Shown here: one piece after another, positions 24,078-32,300 of the stretch
Layout of the letters: the number at the start of each line of letters is the position of its first letter
How positions within the stretch are numbered: the stretch's first letter is position 1
Origin: Pseudonocardia parietis
Lineage (GTDB): Bacteria > Actinomycetota > Actinomycetes > Mycobacteriales > Pseudonocardiaceae
Direction of reading: 5' to 3'
Assembly (NCBI RefSeq): GCF_017876315.1
Contig: NZ_JAGINU010000004.1
Location: 372,001-436,000 of the forward strand
DNA length: 64,000 nt
Notes under the pieces: model-generated
The model's database searches: none
Told to the model about the DNA's origin: nothing
The model's input: only the letters and a program-made list of their open reading frames with translations
Made by a program: the position numbers and the translations under genes

Positions 24078-25478
24078 ATGAACACGTCCGCGTCCGCTGC
24101 CGTGGCACCGATGACGATCGTCGACGAGGGGCTGGGTAACACCTGCTATCTGGTGGATCTCGGTGACGGGTCGGCGCTGGTGGTCGATCCCCCGCGGGAT
24201 CTGCGCACGGTGCTGGCCACCGCCGGCGAGCACGGGCTGCGGATCCGCTTCGCCGCCGATACCCATCTGCATGCCGACTTCCTCTCCGGCGCCGTCCAGC
24301 TCGCCCACGAGTTCGACACGACCGTGCTGGCCTCTGCCGCGGGCGAGCGCACCTTCCCGCACCGGGGGCTGGGCGAGGGGGATCAGGTCGACCTCGGGGG
24401 GCTGCGGTTGACCGCGCTGGCCACGCCGGGACACACCGACGAGCATCTGAGTTTTCTGCTCGGCGACGGTGAGCGGCCGGTCGGCGTGTTCACCGGCGGG
24501 TCGCTGATCGTCGGATCGGCCGCGCGGACCGACCTGCTCGGCCCGGACCGCACCGACGCGCTGACCCGTGCTCAGTTCCACTCGCTGCACCGGCTGGGGC
24601 AGCTGCCCGCCCGCACCGCCGTGTGGCCCACCCACGGTGCGGGCTCGTTCTGCTCGGCGCCACCCGGGACGGCCCGGACATCGACGATCGGGCAGGAACT
24701 GGCGACCAACCCGCTGCTGCAGCTCGGCGACGAGGACACGTTCGTACGAACACTGCTCGCCTCGTTGGGGAGCTACCCGGACTACTTCCGCCGGCTCACC
24801 GAGATCAACCGTCGGGGCCCGCAGGTCCTCGATCTGCAGGCCCCGGCCCGGCTCGCCGCGCTGTCGCCGCCGCTGGTGCACACGATGCGCGGTGACGGCG
24901 CGGTGGTGGTCGATGTCCGCCCGGTGCGCGACTACGCGGCCGGGCACGTGCGGGGCGCGCTCTCGATCCCGCTGCGCGCACAGTTCGCGACCTGGCTGGG
25001 GTGGCTCGTCGACGGCCCGGTCGTCATCGTCCGCGGGGACGACCAGGATCCCGCCGAGATCATCTGGGCGGCCGCCAACATCGGGTTCGACACCCTGGGC
25101 GGGTTGGTCGGCGAACTTGCCGGAGGGGTCGAGAGCTGGGCCGGGGCCGGCTATGAGGTGGCCACCACCGCCATGCTGGCCGCGGCCGAGGTCGAGCCGA
25201 ATCGCCACCAGGTGCTCGACGTCCGCCAGGACGCCGAGGTGGCTGCCGGACACCTGCCCGGGGTGCGTCACGTCGAGCTGGGCTCACTGCCCGCCGAGAC
25301 GGTGCCGCCCGGTGGCGGTCCCGACCGCAGGGTCGTGACCATGTGTGGGCACGGTGAGCGCGCGGCAACGGCGGCCAGCCTGCTCGAGCGCCAGGGCCAC
25401 CACGATCTCGCGATCGTCGAGGGCGGCCCCGACGACTGGGCCCACGCCCGCAGCACCCGGCTCGACACCCCGTCCTGA
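24078..25478 (+). CDS. Second MBL-rhodanese fusion (persulfide dioxygenase-like)
   Basis: A 466-residue paralogue of the protein at 10636. ETHE1-type metal ligands are in DTHLHADFLSG, PGHTDEHLSF and ARTDLLG, with HGAGSFC. A rhodanese without catalytic Cys covers about residues 265-360, and a last rhodanese carries loop MCGHGERAATAAS, an atypical active loop. GGGAGG precedes the ATG. It is divergent from and probably repressed by the ArsR-rhodanese regulator. The second THLHADF ligand set differs slightly from the first copy, so substrate preference may differ. Confidence 0.87.
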   Translation: MNTSASAAVAPMTIVDEGLGNTCYLVDLGDGSALVVDPPRDLRTVLATAGEHGLRIRFAADTHLHADFLSGAVQLAHEFDTTVLASAAGERTFPHRGLGEGDQVDLGGLRLTALATPGHTDEHLSFLLGDGERPVGVFTGGSLIVGSAARTDLLGPDRTDALTRAQFHSLHRLGQLPARTAVWPTHGAGSFCSAPPGTARTSTIGQELATNPLLQLGDEDTFVRTLLASLGSYPDYFRRLTEINRRGPQVLDLQAPARLAALSPPLVHTMRGDGAVVVDVRPVRDYAAGHVRGALSIPLRAQFATWLGWLVDGPVVIVRGDDQDPAEIIWAAANIGFDTLGGLVGELAGGVESWAGAGYEVATTAMLAAAEVEPNRHQVLDVRQDAEVAAGHLPGVRHVELGSLPAETVPPGGGPDRRVVTMCGHGERAATAASLLERQGHHDLAIVEGGPDDWAHARSTRLDTPS

Positions 25479-25615
25479 CCACCGGTGGTCGTGGTGTCGT
25501 CGTTGCTGACAGTGCTCAGTTCGCGCGCGGCACCCACCCAGGCGCACATGCACGGGTCCGGGGCGCGCGCAGCCACCACCACGACCCGGTCGTCGCTCAC
25601 CTGGACCGTGATGGG

Positions 25616-26446
25616 ATGCCCCTCGTGACTTCGCCGACCGACTCCGAACTGCCGCTGCTCAGCGGCAAGCAGCACACTGAGCCGTCGCTGTTCCAGCCGG
25701 CCAACCTGCTGCGAGAAGCCCGCCGGCAACGCGGCCTGCCCGAGGTGAGCGTGCCCAAGGTGTGCCTGCTCGACCCGGACGGCGACATCGCGCGGTATCT
25801 GGCCGCCGGCGCCGAGGGCAGCAGGCACCCCGGATGGGCGTGCTATCACACCGAGATGTGGACCCTCGACCACGACGGGCTCGAGCTCGGCGTGGTCGGC
25901 ATGGCCGTCGGTGCCCCGTTCGCCGTCCTGGTCGCCGAGCAACTCGCCGCCTCCGGCGCCGAGCTCGTGATCAGCGTGATCTCTGCCGGGCAGATCGCCG
26001 CCCTGCCCACCACCCCGTGCTTCGTCCTGATCGACCGCGCGCTGCGCGACGAAGGCACCAGCGCCCACTACCTGCCGTCCGGCCGCTGGAGCCAGCTCCC
26101 CGATAACCTGCGCGCACCCTTGATTCGCGGGCTGGAAGCGCAGACACGCGACCTCGCCCAGCCCGTGCTCACCGGCGCATCGTGGACCACCGACGCCCCC
26201 TATCGAGAGACCGCCACCGCCATCGCCGACGCCGAAGCGGCCGGCGCGGTCTGCGTCGAGATGGAGGCAGCCGCCCTCTACGCCTATGCCCAGGCCACGG
26301 GCCGGGCCGTGGTCTGCATCGCCCACATCACCAACACCATGGCCACCGCCGGCGACGACTTCGAAAAGGGCGCCGACAACGGCGTCCACGACGCCCTCGC
26401 CACCGTCCACGCGATCGCGTCCCTGCTGCGGTCTCCCCAGACCTGA
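25616..26446 (+). CDS. Nucleoside phosphorylase superfamily protein
   Basis: A 276-residue protein of the PNP/UDP superfamily: GMAVGAPFAVLVAEQLAASG, VISVISAGQIA, the CVEMEAAALYAYAQ ribose-binding Met-Glu motif, and a C-terminal hydrophobic helix. It would cleave a nucleoside with phosphate, or a related compound such as methylthioadenosine. The start could be ATG 25616 or GTG 25625; neither has a strong ribosome site. It is between the sulfur module and the MFS pair, with no clear operon. Confidence 0.8.
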   Translation: MPLVTSPTDSELPLLSGKQHTEPSLFQPANLLREARRQRGLPEVSVPKVCLLDPDGDIARYLAAGAEGSRHPGWACYHTEMWTLDHDGLELGVVGMAVGAPFAVLVAEQLAASGAELVISVISAGQIAALPTTPCFVLIDRALRDEGTSAHYLPSGRWSQLPDNLRAPLIRGLEAQTRDLAQPVLTGASWTTDAPYRETATAIADAEAAGAVCVEMEAAALYAYAQATGRAVVCIAHITNTMATAGDDFEKGADNGVHDALATVHAIASLLRSPQT

Positions 26447-26598
26447 CATTCACAGCGGCTGCCCCCTCGGCCGTCTCCGGATCCCTGCGACACACGGGCT
26501 TGGACCGGCCGTGGACGCCCCACGGGGTGGCCGACCGAGAAGCACCTGGCCGCCGGCCCTGGGGTGTTGCCGGAGCTGACGAGCCACCGTAAGCTCCT

Positions 26599-26610
26599 AA
26601 TCCATGGATT
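26599..26610. promoter_or_regulatory. Perfect 12-bp palindrome upstream of MFS pair
   Basis: AATCCATGGATT, followed by GCTGGAATAG. The TGGAATAG part repeats the sequence found in the ArsR-rhodanese operator (24036-24042). It lies 23 bp before the MFS start and may be a binding site of the same regulator. Confidence 0.4.
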
Positions 26611-26632
26611 GCTGGAATAGTTGGGGTGTGTG

Positions 26633-27982
26633 GTGAGCGGTACGTCGACTGTGGAGGCGGCCGAGCGGATCGCCGTCGACGACGAGGCTCGCCGAGGCCT
26701 GCAGCGGCGTGTTCTGGCTGTGGTGATGGCGAGTCAGGTGCTCGGTGGTGCCGGGCTCGCGGCCGGTATCACGGTCGGGGCGTTGCTGGCCCAAGACATG
26801 CTCGGGTCCGATGACCTGTCGGGGCTGCCTGCTGCGCTGTTCACCCTCGGTTCTGCCCTGGCGGCGTTCCTGGTGGGGCGGGTGACCCAGCGGGTGGGTC
26901 GCCGGCTCGGGATCGGTCTCGGGTTCAGCGTGGGCGGGATCGGGGCGATCGGGGTGGTCGCGGCGGCGGTGCTCGACAGCGTGGCGTTGCTGTTCGTGGC
27001 GTTGTTCGTCTACGGCGCGGGGACCGCGACGAACCTGCAGGCCCGCTACGCGGGCACCGACCTTGCGCTGCCCGCTCGGCGTGGTCGCGCGATCAGTGTG
27101 GCGATGGTGGCCACGACGCTCGGGGCGGTGGCCGGCCCGAACCTGGTCGAGCCACTCGGGTCGCTGGCCAGCGCTGTCGGGGTGCCGGCGCTGGCCGGGC
27201 CGTTCCTGCTCGCCGCAGTGGCCTACCTGGGTGCCGGTGCGGTGTTGTTGGTGCTGCTGCGCCCGGACCCGTTCCTCGTGGCGCGCCACCTCGAGCAACG
27301 CACCGCAGACGCCTCGACGGGACAGGTGTCGGTGGCGCCCCCGCTGGGGACCGGTGTGGTGGTCGGTGCCACGGTGATGGTGCTGTCCCAGATCGCGATG
27401 GTCGCGATCATGACGATGGCCCCGGTGCACATGCGCGCCCATGGTCACGGCCTCGGCGAGGTCGGACTGGTCATCGGTGTCCACATCGGGGCGATGTATC
27501 TGCCCTCGTTGGTGACCGGGTCGTTGGTGGACCGGTGGGGCCGACTCCGGATGGCCACGGCGTCGGGGCTGACGTTGTTGCTCGCCGGGCTGGTCGCGGC
27601 GTTCGCGCCCGCCGACTCACTGGGGTGGCTGATCGTGGCGCTGGCGCTGCTGGGCCTGGGCTGGAACCTCGGGTTGATCTCGGGTACCGCGCTGCTGGTC
27701 GACGCGACCGTTGCGGCGAACCGCGCCCGGGTGCAGGGCACTGTGGACGTGCTGATCGCCCTGGGTGGCGCGGGGGGCGGCGCAGTGTCCGGCGTCGTCG
27801 TGGCCGGCGCCGGGTATGGCGCACTGTCCCTGGCCGGCGGGGTCCTGGCCCTGCTGCTCATCCCGGTACTGCTCAAGGCCCGCCGCACCGTGCAGGCCGT
27901 CACCCCCTCCCCGACCGAGGACGCGCAGACGCCCCGGGCGGCGAGCGCCGCTCCGCATCCGGCGCAGGAGCCGAGGAGATGA
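26633..27982 (+). CDS. MFS transporter (first of a coupled pair)
   Basis: A 449-residue protein with about 12 TMs; MFS loop GRVTQRVGRR between TM2 and TM3 and GSLVDRWGRLR in the second half. It begins with GTG 26633; an upstream TTG or GTG is possible. The tail (about 35 residues) is Pro/Thr-rich. Its stop overlaps the ATG of the next MFS gene (ATGA), so two pumps are made together, an uncommon arrangement. Substrate unknown; the sulfur module next door suggests a thio-compound or metal conjugate, by inference only. Confidence 0.78.
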   Translation: MSGTSTVEAAERIAVDDEARRGLQRRVLAVVMASQVLGGAGLAAGITVGALLAQDMLGSDDLSGLPAALFTLGSALAAFLVGRVTQRVGRRLGIGLGFSVGGIGAIGVVAAAVLDSVALLFVALFVYGAGTATNLQARYAGTDLALPARRGRAISVAMVATTLGAVAGPNLVEPLGSLASAVGVPALAGPFLLAAVAYLGAGAVLLVLLRPDPFLVARHLEQRTADASTGQVSVAPPLGTGVVVGATVMVLSQIAMVAIMTMAPVHMRAHGHGLGEVGLVIGVHIGAMYLPSLVTGSLVDRWGRLRMATASGLTLLLAGLVAAFAPADSLGWLIVALALLGLGWNLGLISGTALLVDATVAANRARVQGTVDVLIALGGAGGGAVSGVVVAGAGYGALSLAGGVLALLLIPVLLKARRTVQAVTPSPTEDAQTPRAASAAPHPAQEPRR

Positions 27983-29235
27983 GCACCGGGCAGCGCCCCT
28001 TGCGGCTCGGCCTGCGGGAGAACGCCGGCCAGTTCGCCCTGCTCGTGGTGGTCAACGCCCTGGTCGGCGGCATGGTCGGCCAGCAACAGGCGGTGCTGCC
28101 GCTGCTGGCATCCGAGGTGTTCGGGCTGACCGGCTACACGTTCATCTTCACCTACGTGGCCGCATTCGGGATCACCAAGGCGGCCGCGAACTACGTCGCG
28201 GGGACCTGGTCGGACCGCTTCGGGCGCAAGCCGGTGTTGCTCCTCGGCTGGCTGCTGGCCATCCCGGTACCGCTGCTGCTGATGTGGGCCCCGAGCTGGG
28301 GCTGGGTGATCGTGGCGAACGTCCTGCTCGGGCTCAACCAGGGCCTGACCTGGTCCACCACCGTCGTGATGAAGATCGACCTCGTGGGCGCGCGCCAACG
28401 TGGCTTGGCCATGGGACTCAACGAGGCGGCCGGATACGGGGCGGTCGCGGTCAGCTCGCTGCTCGCCGGCTCACTGGCCGAGCAGTACGGGCTGCGGCCC
28501 GCGCCGTTCCTGCTGGGCCTGGGCTATACGGTCATCGCCCTCGCGCTCAGCTCGCTGCTGGTGCGCGAGACCCGCGAACACGCCCGCCTGGAGGTGGCCG
28601 GGCACGGGCCTGAGGACCCGCGCAGCAACAGAACCATCGCTGCGGACGTGAGCTGGCGGGAACCGGCGTTGGCCTCGGCCAGCCAGGCCGGGCTGGTCAA
28701 CAATCTGAACTTCGGGCTGTCGTGGGGGCTGTTCCCGCTCTTGTTCGCCACCGCCGACCTCGACATCGGACAGATCGGGCTTCTCATCGCCCTGTATCCC
28801 GCGGTCTGGGGTGCCGGGCAGCTGGTCACCGGCGGCCTCTCGGACCGCGTGGGCCGCAAACACATGATCACCGTCGGGATGGCGGTCCAGGCCGGCGCCC
28901 TGGTGATGATCGCGCTCTCCGGCGGGTTCGCCGGATGGGCGGTGGGCGCGATCGTGCTCGGCCTGGGCACGGCCCTGGTGTATCCGACGCTGCTGGCAGT
29001 GATCGGCGACGTGGCACACCCGTCCTGGCGCGGCCGGGCGGTCGGGGTCTACCGAGTCTGGCGGGACCTGGGCTACGCCGCAGGCGCGGTCGTCGGGGGC
29101 GTCGTCGCCGACGCCTTCGACTTGACCGCCGCAGTGTGGACGGCAGCAGCGATCTCGCTGGTGTCCGCGCTCGTGGTCGCGGTGCGCATGTACGAGACCC
29201 ACCCGCGCGATGCCCGAACACCACCGACCGGCTGA
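27979..29235 (+). CDS. MFS transporter (second of a coupled pair)
   Basis: A 418-residue, 12-TM MFS protein: TWSDRFGRKPVLLLGW and GGLSDRVGRKHMITVGM are the two signature loops, and YRVWRDLGYAAGAVVGG lies in TM11. GAGGAG precedes the ATG inside the end of the upstream MFS gene. The pair may work as heteromeric or sequential exporters. Not a member of a group with an obvious substrate. Confidence 0.8.
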   Translation: MSTGQRPLRLGLRENAGQFALLVVVNALVGGMVGQQQAVLPLLASEVFGLTGYTFIFTYVAAFGITKAAANYVAGTWSDRFGRKPVLLLGWLLAIPVPLLLMWAPSWGWVIVANVLLGLNQGLTWSTTVVMKIDLVGARQRGLAMGLNEAAGYGAVAVSSLLAGSLAEQYGLRPAPFLLGLGYTVIALALSSLLVRETREHARLEVAGHGPEDPRSNRTIAADVSWREPALASASQAGLVNNLNFGLSWGLFPLLFATADLDIGQIGLLIALYPAVWGAGQLVTGGLSDRVGRKHMITVGMAVQAGALVMIALSGGFAGWAVGAIVLGLGTALVYPTLLAVIGDVAHPSWRGRAVGVYRVWRDLGYAAGAVVGGVVADAFDLTAAVWTAAAISLVSALVVAVRMYETHPRDARTPPTG

Positions 29236-29402
29236 GCCCGGGACCCGGCTCCGAGCAGCCCGCCCACTCACTGTGCCCTTCAGTTCGAACGCATCCCTAC
29301 CGAGCCCCACCGAGCGGAGACGGGAATGTCCCAGACCCACGACTCGGCACAGGACCAGTCGTCCTCACCGCCGTCGTCATCGACGAAACCGACCCCAGCG
29401 TG

Positions 29403-29636
29403 ATGTTCAGGATCCGCCTCGTCTTCCACACCGCCCACCGCTCCCACCTCGGCGAATGGATCGGAGTGGGCGGAGACCCCGACCGGGCCGGCCTGGAGCA
29501 CGACCTGCTCTCCGCAGTCGCCGACCGCGCAGCCGCAGGAGAAGTGATGTGGATCCTTCACATGGGCAACGACCGGTACAGAGCGATCCCGTTCACCGCG
29601 ATCGAATGGCTCGAGGTCGAGTTCTCGGACTGCTAG
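29403..29636 (+). CDS. Small hypothetical protein
   Basis: A 77-residue protein with alternating strand-helix pattern (MFRIRLVFHTAHRSHLGEW, LEHDLLSAVADRAAAGEVMW, MGNDRYRAIPFTAIEWLEVEF). No family is recognised. A GTG lies immediately before the ATG. The stop codon TAG is directly followed by the truncated DUF4038 fragment, so this is where foreign DNA joins. Confidence 0.5.
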   Translation: MFRIRLVFHTAHRSHLGEWIGVGGDPDRAGLEHDLLSAVADRAAAGEVMWILHMGNDRYRAIPFTAIEWLEVEFSDC

Positions 29637-29870
29637 TCGAGCGCCGCGGATCGCAATCGAGGCTACGGCGAGTTCCTCGTCGAACGCTTCGGCGCCTACG
29701 ACAACGTCACCTGGACCCTCGGCGGGGACCACCCGGCCGACGGTGAGGAGCAGCTGTGGACCGAGCTGGCCGAAGGCCTCGACGCGACCGGCGGGACGCA
29801 GCTCAAGACCTACCATCCGCGCGGCGACCAGTCCTCGGCAACGTGGTTCGCCGACGCCGAGTTTATCTCG
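29637..29870 (+). pseudogene. DUF4038 (apiosidase-like) gene, left fragment
   Basis: Open frame directly after the upstream stop. It reads YGEFLVERFGAYDNVTWTLG, then GDHPADGEEQLW, then LKTYHPRGDQSSATWFADAE: the middle of a DUF4038 glycoside-hydrolase barrel. The first third of the protein is missing. The frame runs to ATCTCG (29865-29870), the left transposon core, then diverges. The remainder resumes at 50601. Confidence 0.8.
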
Positions 29871-29878
29871 ATCTTGAT
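29871..29878. repeat. Left terminal inverted repeat of the transposon
   Basis: ATCTTGAT, directly after the left core; its reverse complement ATCAAGAT ends the element at the right (50595-50602). Confidence 0.55.
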
Positions 29879-30051
29879 AATCGAAGGTGCCCTGGAGCTG
29901 CTATTTTCCGCTGTGGACATGTCTGTGACGTGAGCGTCCCGTGCCAGCGAACTGCGCCGTTCCGACCAGCGCGGCACCACAGACGAGCAGCGCCCCACAG
30001 CCCCGGCAGCACCAGTGCAACCGGGGCTACGCCGTTCGGCGACAGCCACCT

Positions 30052-31179
30052 TCACGTTCGGACGGCTGGCTGCTCGCAGCACCGAACGGCAGGCAGCGCC
30101 GTGCGGTGGCGCAGCAATCGGGTGGTGACGTAGCGCGCGTCGCGCCCGACCCCGCGCAGGGTGGCCGAGGCGAGGCTGCGCTGCCATTCGAGCCCGACGT
30201 AGCCGAGCCCGGGGTGCGAGGTCGACAGTCCACGGATCTGGCGTGGCCGGCCGTGGTGGTCGAGGGCGCTGAGGTCGGTGAGGTAGGGCAGGTCCGGTCG
30301 GTAGCCGGTGGCCAGCAGGATGGTGTCGACCTGCTCGGTGTGCCCGTCGGGCCAGGTGAGGCGGGTGCCGTCGATGTCGGTGAACAGCGGGGCCCGGCCG
30401 GGTCGGCCGGCGTCGATGGTGGCGCGGTAGGTGCCGTCGTCGACCACGGGCACCGACGGCGGGGTGCGTAGGTAGGGCCCGACGGGCAGGTGGTCGAACC
30501 CGAGGGTGGTCGACCACCAGTGCATGTCGCGTCCGAGGATGACCTGCGGGGCGTACGTGACGGGCTTCCGGGTGGCGAGGGTGACCCGGGCGTGGCGGGT
30601 GAGTTCGACGCCGATCTGGGCCGCGGAGTTCCCAGCACCGACGATCACGACGTGCTGGCCGGCGAACTGCTCCGGTCGGCGGTAGTCGGCCACGTGCAGG
30701 GTCTGGCCGGTGAAGGCGTCGAGGCTGGGCAGGGCAGGCCGGTACGGGTTGCCGAAGCCACCGGTGGCGGCGATGACCAGCGGGGCGGTGAGGACCTGCT
30801 CGCCGGAGCGGACCTCGTAGCCGCCCGATGTGGTGGTGACGGCGTCGACACGGTGGCCGGTGCGGATGTCGACGTCGAGGTAGGTGGCGTAGCGGCGCAG
30901 GTAGTCGGCGACCTCGTCGCGGTGGGGATAGCGGTCGGGGTCGCCGGGGAACGGCAGCCCGGGTAGCGAGCTGTAGCGGGCCGGGGAGAACAGGGTGAGG
31001 CTGTCGTAGTAGTGCGGCCAGGACCCGACCGGCTCGGGGCCGGCTTCGAGGACCACCGGCGCCAGACCGGCCTGGCGCAGGGCGTGGGCGGCGGCGAGCC
31101 CGGACTGGCCCGCACCGATGACGATCGCGTCGCACGAGCCGGTGGAGCCGGACGCGCCGGGGTGAACGGGACTGGACAT
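30052..31179 (-). CDS. ArsO-like flavin monooxygenase
   Basis: A 375-residue two-dinucleotide-fold flavoprotein: FAD motif AIVIGAGQSGLAAAHALRQA near residue 18, a LFSPARYSSLPG loop typical of ArsO-like flavin monooxygenases, and the NADPH motif VVIVGAGNSAAQIGVEL near residue 180, then LLATGYRPDLPYL. It is similar to the protein at 44165. ArsO-type genes are common in ars operons and are thought to oxidise arsenite or organoarsenicals. ATG 31179 follows GAGG. It is transcribed toward the left end, after the ArsR-GNAT gene. Confidence 0.8.
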   Translation of the reverse strand: MSSPVHPGASGSTGSCDAIVIGAGQSGLAAAHALRQAGLAPVVLEAGPEPVGSWPHYYDSLTLFSPARYSSLPGLPFPGDPDRYPHRDEVADYLRRYATYLDVDIRTGHRVDAVTTTSGGYEVRSGEQVLTAPLVIAATGGFGNPYRPALPSLDAFTGQTLHVADYRRPEQFAGQHVVIVGAGNSAAQIGVELTRHARVTLATRKPVTYAPQVILGRDMHWWSTTLGFDHLPVGPYLRTPPSVPVVDDGTYRATIDAGRPGRAPLFTDIDGTRLTWPDGHTEQVDTILLATGYRPDLPYLTDLSALDHHGRPRQIRGLSTSHPGLGYVGLEWQRSLASATLRGVGRDARYVTTRLLRHRTALPAVRCCEQPAVRT

Positions 31180-31291
31180 GGGCACCTCACAGGGACGGTC
31201 CTCCGTCCGGAGGAACGTGGGCAGGGTGTGGCAACCGGCAGCCGCACGGGGTCGGCGGTGAAGGTTGTGGAGCGGATGGGTCGCCGCGCGG

Positions 31292-32185
31292 TTAGTCGGG
31301 GTCGGTGGCGGTGCGGCGTTCGAGGAAGACGGTGTCGCGCCAGGCGCCGTGGTGGCGTCCGATGCGTTCGCGCAGGCCGAGGGTGCGGTAGCCGGCGGAC
31401 TGGTGCAGCGCGACCGAGGCCCGGTTCTCCGGGAAGATCGCGGTCTGCAGGGTCCAGAGCCCGGCGGCGTCGGCGGCGGTGACCTGCTGGTGGATCAGCG
31501 CCTTGCCGATCCCGCGTCCGCGTGAGCCGTCGGCGACGTAGATCGAGGACTCGGCCACGCCGGCGTAGACCGGACGCGTCGAGACGGGTGCGAGGGCCGC
31601 CCAGCCGACGACGTGGCCGTCGAGCTCGGCGACCCACCGGTGCTCGGGCAGCCATCGGCGGTCGAGCTCACGCCGTTCGGGAACCTCGGTGTCGAAGGTG
31701 GCGTGGCCGGTGGCGATGCCCTCGGAGTAGATGCGCCGCACCGCGGCCCAGTCGCCGGCCTGCATGGCGCGGACGGTGACGTCGGAGGGCAGGTCGGTGG
31801 GGCAGCACGGGCGCGGCCCGAGCATGCCCATAACGGCGTCGGCGGCATGCGGGAGCCCCGTGCAGCAGGCCGGATTGACCGAGACGAGGGTGGCGGTCTT
31901 CTCCTTGTGCAGGCTCACGAACCCGACGTCGGCGAGCTTGCGCAGATGGTGGCTGCAGGTCGACTGGGAGATCCCGAGCTGCTCGGCCAGTTCCCCGACC
32001 GCGACCGCTCGTCCGGCAACCGCCACCGCGTGCAGCAGCCGCACCCGGGTCGGCTCGGCCAGGCAGGCGAACCAGCCGGCGTAGGTCTCGGCGTCGGCGA
32101 CCGGCAGCTGCGCCGGCGCGTCCGACACGTCGGTCAGCGCCAACAGTGGTGTGCCGGTGCCCTGCTGGGCCGCGGTGGTACTCAT
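31292..32185 (-). CDS. ArsR-GNAT fusion (ArsR regulator plus ArsN-like acetyltransferase)
   Basis: A 297-residue fusion. Residues about 30-125 are ArsR (LAEPTRVRLLHAVAVAG, SQSTCSHHLRKLADVGFVSL) with Cys residues CCTG and CCP after the wing. Residues about 138-295 are a GNAT acetyltransferase (VYAGVAESSIYVADGSRGRGIGKALIHQ, an acetyl-CoA loop, then SAGYRTLGLRERIGRHHG), like phosphinothricin/ArsN N-acetyltransferases. It would sense metalloid and detoxify an organoarsenical such as arsinothricin. It is divergent from the flavoprotein gene at 32301, with ArsR palindromes between. Confidence 0.87.
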   Translation of the reverse strand: MSTTAAQQGTGTPLLALTDVSDAPAQLPVADAETYAGWFACLAEPTRVRLLHAVAVAGRAVAVGELAEQLGISQSTCSHHLRKLADVGFVSLHKEKTATLVSVNPACCTGLPHAADAVMGMLGPRPCCPTDLPSDVTVRAMQAGDWAAVRRIYSEGIATGHATFDTEVPERRELDRRWLPEHRWVAELDGHVVGWAALAPVSTRPVYAGVAESSIYVADGSRGRGIGKALIHQQVTAADAAGLWTLQTAIFPENRASVALHQSAGYRTLGLRERIGRHHGAWRDTVFLERRTATDPD

Positions 32186-32204
32186 GCCGCCCAGTATCGA
32201 CACA

Positions 32205-32271
32205 CATCGATGGTTGCGTCAATCGATGGCCGTCGATACAGTCCCGACCAGCACATCGACGAGCGTCGATG
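32205..32271. promoter_or_regulatory. Paired ArsR operators
   Basis: CATCGA-N12-TCGATG (32205-32228) and CATCGACG-AG-CGTCGATG (32254-32271, a perfect 18-bp palindrome). They lie between the divergent ArsR-GNAT and flavoprotein genes, so both directions can be repressed. Confidence 0.7.
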
Positions 32272-32300
32272 AATAGACGAGCCAGTCCCTGGAGGTCGTG

